A stretch of 33,334 nucleotides of DNA from NCBI GenBank assembly GCA_016930515.1, contig JAFGGO010000104.1, forward strand, positions 1-33,334. The letters run 5' to 3'. How positions within the stretch are numbered: position 1 is the first letter of the stretch; each line of letters starts with the position of its first letter. The position numbers and the translations under genes were made by a program. The stretch comes from Promethearchaeota archaeon (GTDB lineage: Archaea > Asgardarchaeota > Lokiarchaeia > Sigyniarchaeales > SOKP01). Shown in pieces: positions 32,070-33,334 of this stretch. The notes under the pieces are model-generated. The model was given only the letters and a program-made list of their open reading frames with translations. It did not search any database and was not told the origin of the DNA.

Positions 32070-32888
32070 TTATTTTTCTTTAAATTTTTTTTTTAAATAA
32101 TTGAGTAAATCTTCTTCCTTGCATTCCTTTTCTTCTTCTCTCACATAATTTCTGTTAAAATAGTGTTTAAGTCGTTTTGGCATGAACCAAGCAATTGAAA
32201 AAATAACTATGTACGCCATCATTAAAGTTGTCGTGATTCCAAAAATTGAAAGACTTACGGGATCGTTTGGAGTTCCCCATCGGAATCCTTTTGGTTGGAA
32301 AAATTCTGGAAATTGATAAAAACTTACAATAATTGAAGAAATAGCCACGAGTTTATATCGCATTTTTATCCAGGGTTCGATATCCATATTTATTATTCTC
32401 TTATAAGTACAATAACAAGAGTAAGATAACCAATTAAATGTGATGAGAGCATAAGGAAAATCTAGCGAAACTCTCAAGTAATATTCAAAACCTCTTTCAA
32501 TCTCGATAGGTCCAAAAACACTGATCATGGATATTTGGAAAGATCCTAAAATGATTACAATTATCAATATAATTTTTGCGAGTTTCATTCGATTTTTGTA
32601 AAATGTCGAATTTGTGAAAAGGACGAAGAAAGTGAAGCCACCGACTAAGAAAGGTTCTTGAATTATATTTCCAAATCCACCTTCGAGTTTTAAAATGATC
32701 TTCGTGTAAAAATTTACTATAAAACCCGTTGCTACTAATAAAAACGAAAGACCTAAAAAAATAAGATTAGTCATTCTATTTTGTTTCGCTTTAAATAAGA
32801 AAAAAATACCCGTTATCACGAGCAAGCTAATCACTCCAAGAGCAAAGAATAAAAACATTGTATAAAGAATATTCGTCAATGGATCCAT
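32070..32888 (-). CDS. Seven-helix membrane protein, family member 3
   Basis: This 272-residue protein has about seven membrane helices (near 10-31, 41-62, 79-96, 103-124, 143-164, 178-199, 218-244) and an acidic/basic cytosolic tail (REEEKECKEEDLLNYLKKKF). It resembles the proteins at 1347-2030 and 17739-18449 in helix order and in the basic loop after helix 1, but has a longer tail. Conserved features shared with its pseudogene copy are PEFFQPKG and NDPVS before the last helix. The ATG lies one base after the stop of the small gene upstream, so the two are probably co-transcribed. Function unknown. Confidence 0.7.
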   Translation of the reverse strand: MDPLTNILYTMFLFFALGVISLLVITGIFFLFKAKQNRMTNLIFLGLSFLLVATGFIVNFYTKIILKLEGGFGNIIQEPFLVGGFTFFVLFTNSTFYKNRMKLAKIILIIVIILGSFQISMISVFGPIEIERGFEYYLRVSLDFPYALITFNWLSYSCYCTYKRIINMDIEPWIKMRYKLVAISSIIVSFYQFPEFFQPKGFRWGTPNDPVSLSIFGITTTLMMAYIVIFSIAWFMPKRLKHYFNRNYVREEEKECKEEDLLNYLKKKFKEK

Positions 32889-32889
32889 G

Positions 32890-33093
32890 TTATATTCCCG
32901 CCATAGTAATTAATGATTGATTCTTGGTTAATTCGTCGTTCAATAAGTTAATTATTTCTTGATATTTAGATATTTCTAACTTGATTAATCTATTCTTAAA
33001 CGACGAATTAATAACTCTAAAGAGATCATTCCAAGATACTTTTTTAAAATCAATGAAAGGACCTAATTCGTCCTTTATGGATAATTTTAACAA
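32890..33093 (-). CDS. Small helical protein upstream of the seven-helix gene, N-terminus uncertain
   Basis: From TTG 33093 the product has 67 residues (LKLSIKDELGPFIDFKKVSW onwards), helical and charged, with no membrane segment. The same frame stays open upstream to a TAA at 33178-33180 and encodes a plausible continuation (EIIRYLGDKLAIQVGISPIA) but has no ATG, GTG or TTG there. An ATG at 33190 (MNLII) is in another frame and would join if one base were removed. The true protein is thus probably about 100 residues with a frameshift, or starts at the TTG. It lies one base before the seven-helix gene, as an operon partner. I recognise no named family. Confidence 0.5.
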   Translation of the reverse strand: MLKLSIKDELGPFIDFKKVSWNDLFRVINSSFKNRLIKLEISKYQEIINLLNDELTKNQSLITMAGI

Positions 33094-33334
33094 CCCTCTT
33101 GTAGCAATGGGACTAATTCCGACCTGTATTGCTAGTTTATCTCCTAAATATCTAATTATTTCTATTATCTCTGAATATTATTAAATTCATTGGAAGAATC
33201 TATTATTCTAAATATTCTTAATAGTATTTTTTCGCATTGAGAAATAATTATTTTTTTATTTTTTTTTCCATTTAATATTTAATAAACCGAAAAATCCATT
33301 GGAAATGCTTCATTCCTAGACCTAGTTATTGCAA

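Overview
The window is AT-rich archaeal DNA, most likely from an Asgard archaeon of the Lokiarchaeia type. This is inferred from gene content and style, not from a marker gene. The signs are archaeal TATA boxes (often CTTAAATAG-like), several apparently leaderless starts next to TTG and GTG starts, GSI glutamine synthetase beside an Lrp regulator, an HdrD-type CCG protein, a CTP synthase with eukaryote-like motifs, a Ras-like protein that has lost its nucleotide-binding motifs, and membrane proteins with B-box-like zinc fingers. No rRNA, tRNA, CRISPR array or insertion sequence was recognised.

Layout, 1-21.4 kb, mostly intact housekeeping and regulatory genes: a ribbon-helix-helix-like gene behind strong palindromes; a seven-helix membrane protein converging on CTP synthase (pyrG); HSP20; a small Cys-rich protein; a tandem pair of about 80-residue unknown proteins inside a 0.57-kb segmental duplication; a homocitrate/Re-citrate/isopropylmalate synthase-family enzyme; glutamine synthetase divergent from an Lrp/AsnC regulator; a two-gene operon of a small membrane protein plus a chemoreceptor-like transducer; a PCMT-like methyltransferase with an extra domain; a DUF1015 protein; a coiled-coil/zinc-ribbon protein; a 709-residue apparently cytosolic protein with DUF11-like repeats; a second seven-helix protein; and a 904-residue redox protein in which a GltD-type NAD(P)H:FAD module is inserted inside the first HdrD-type CCG domain.

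21.4-33.3 kb is an accessory region. It holds five members of a membrane-anchored zinc-finger family. All share the spacing C-x2-H-x10-C-x2-C-x4-C-x2-C-x10-C-x2-C on the presumed cytosolic side, but their outer parts differ (CARDB, beta-helix plus PKD, or only two membrane helices). I found an 18-bp element, exactly 5 bp upstream of a TATA-like box, in front of all five genes and in the same orientation each time. They therefore look like one co-regulated set. Interspersed are a pseudo-GTPase, a winged-helix regulator, an FN3 surface-protein remnant, a leucine-rich-repeat fragment, and a third seven-helix gene with a broken partial copy of itself. Two zinc-finger genes carry in-frame TAG codons and one of these also a probable frameshift, so part of the family is decaying, recoded or mis-assembled.

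The best candidate for an undescribed system is this family: diverse sensor or adhesion ectodomains joined to a constant intracellular B-box-like finger, under one shared promoter element.
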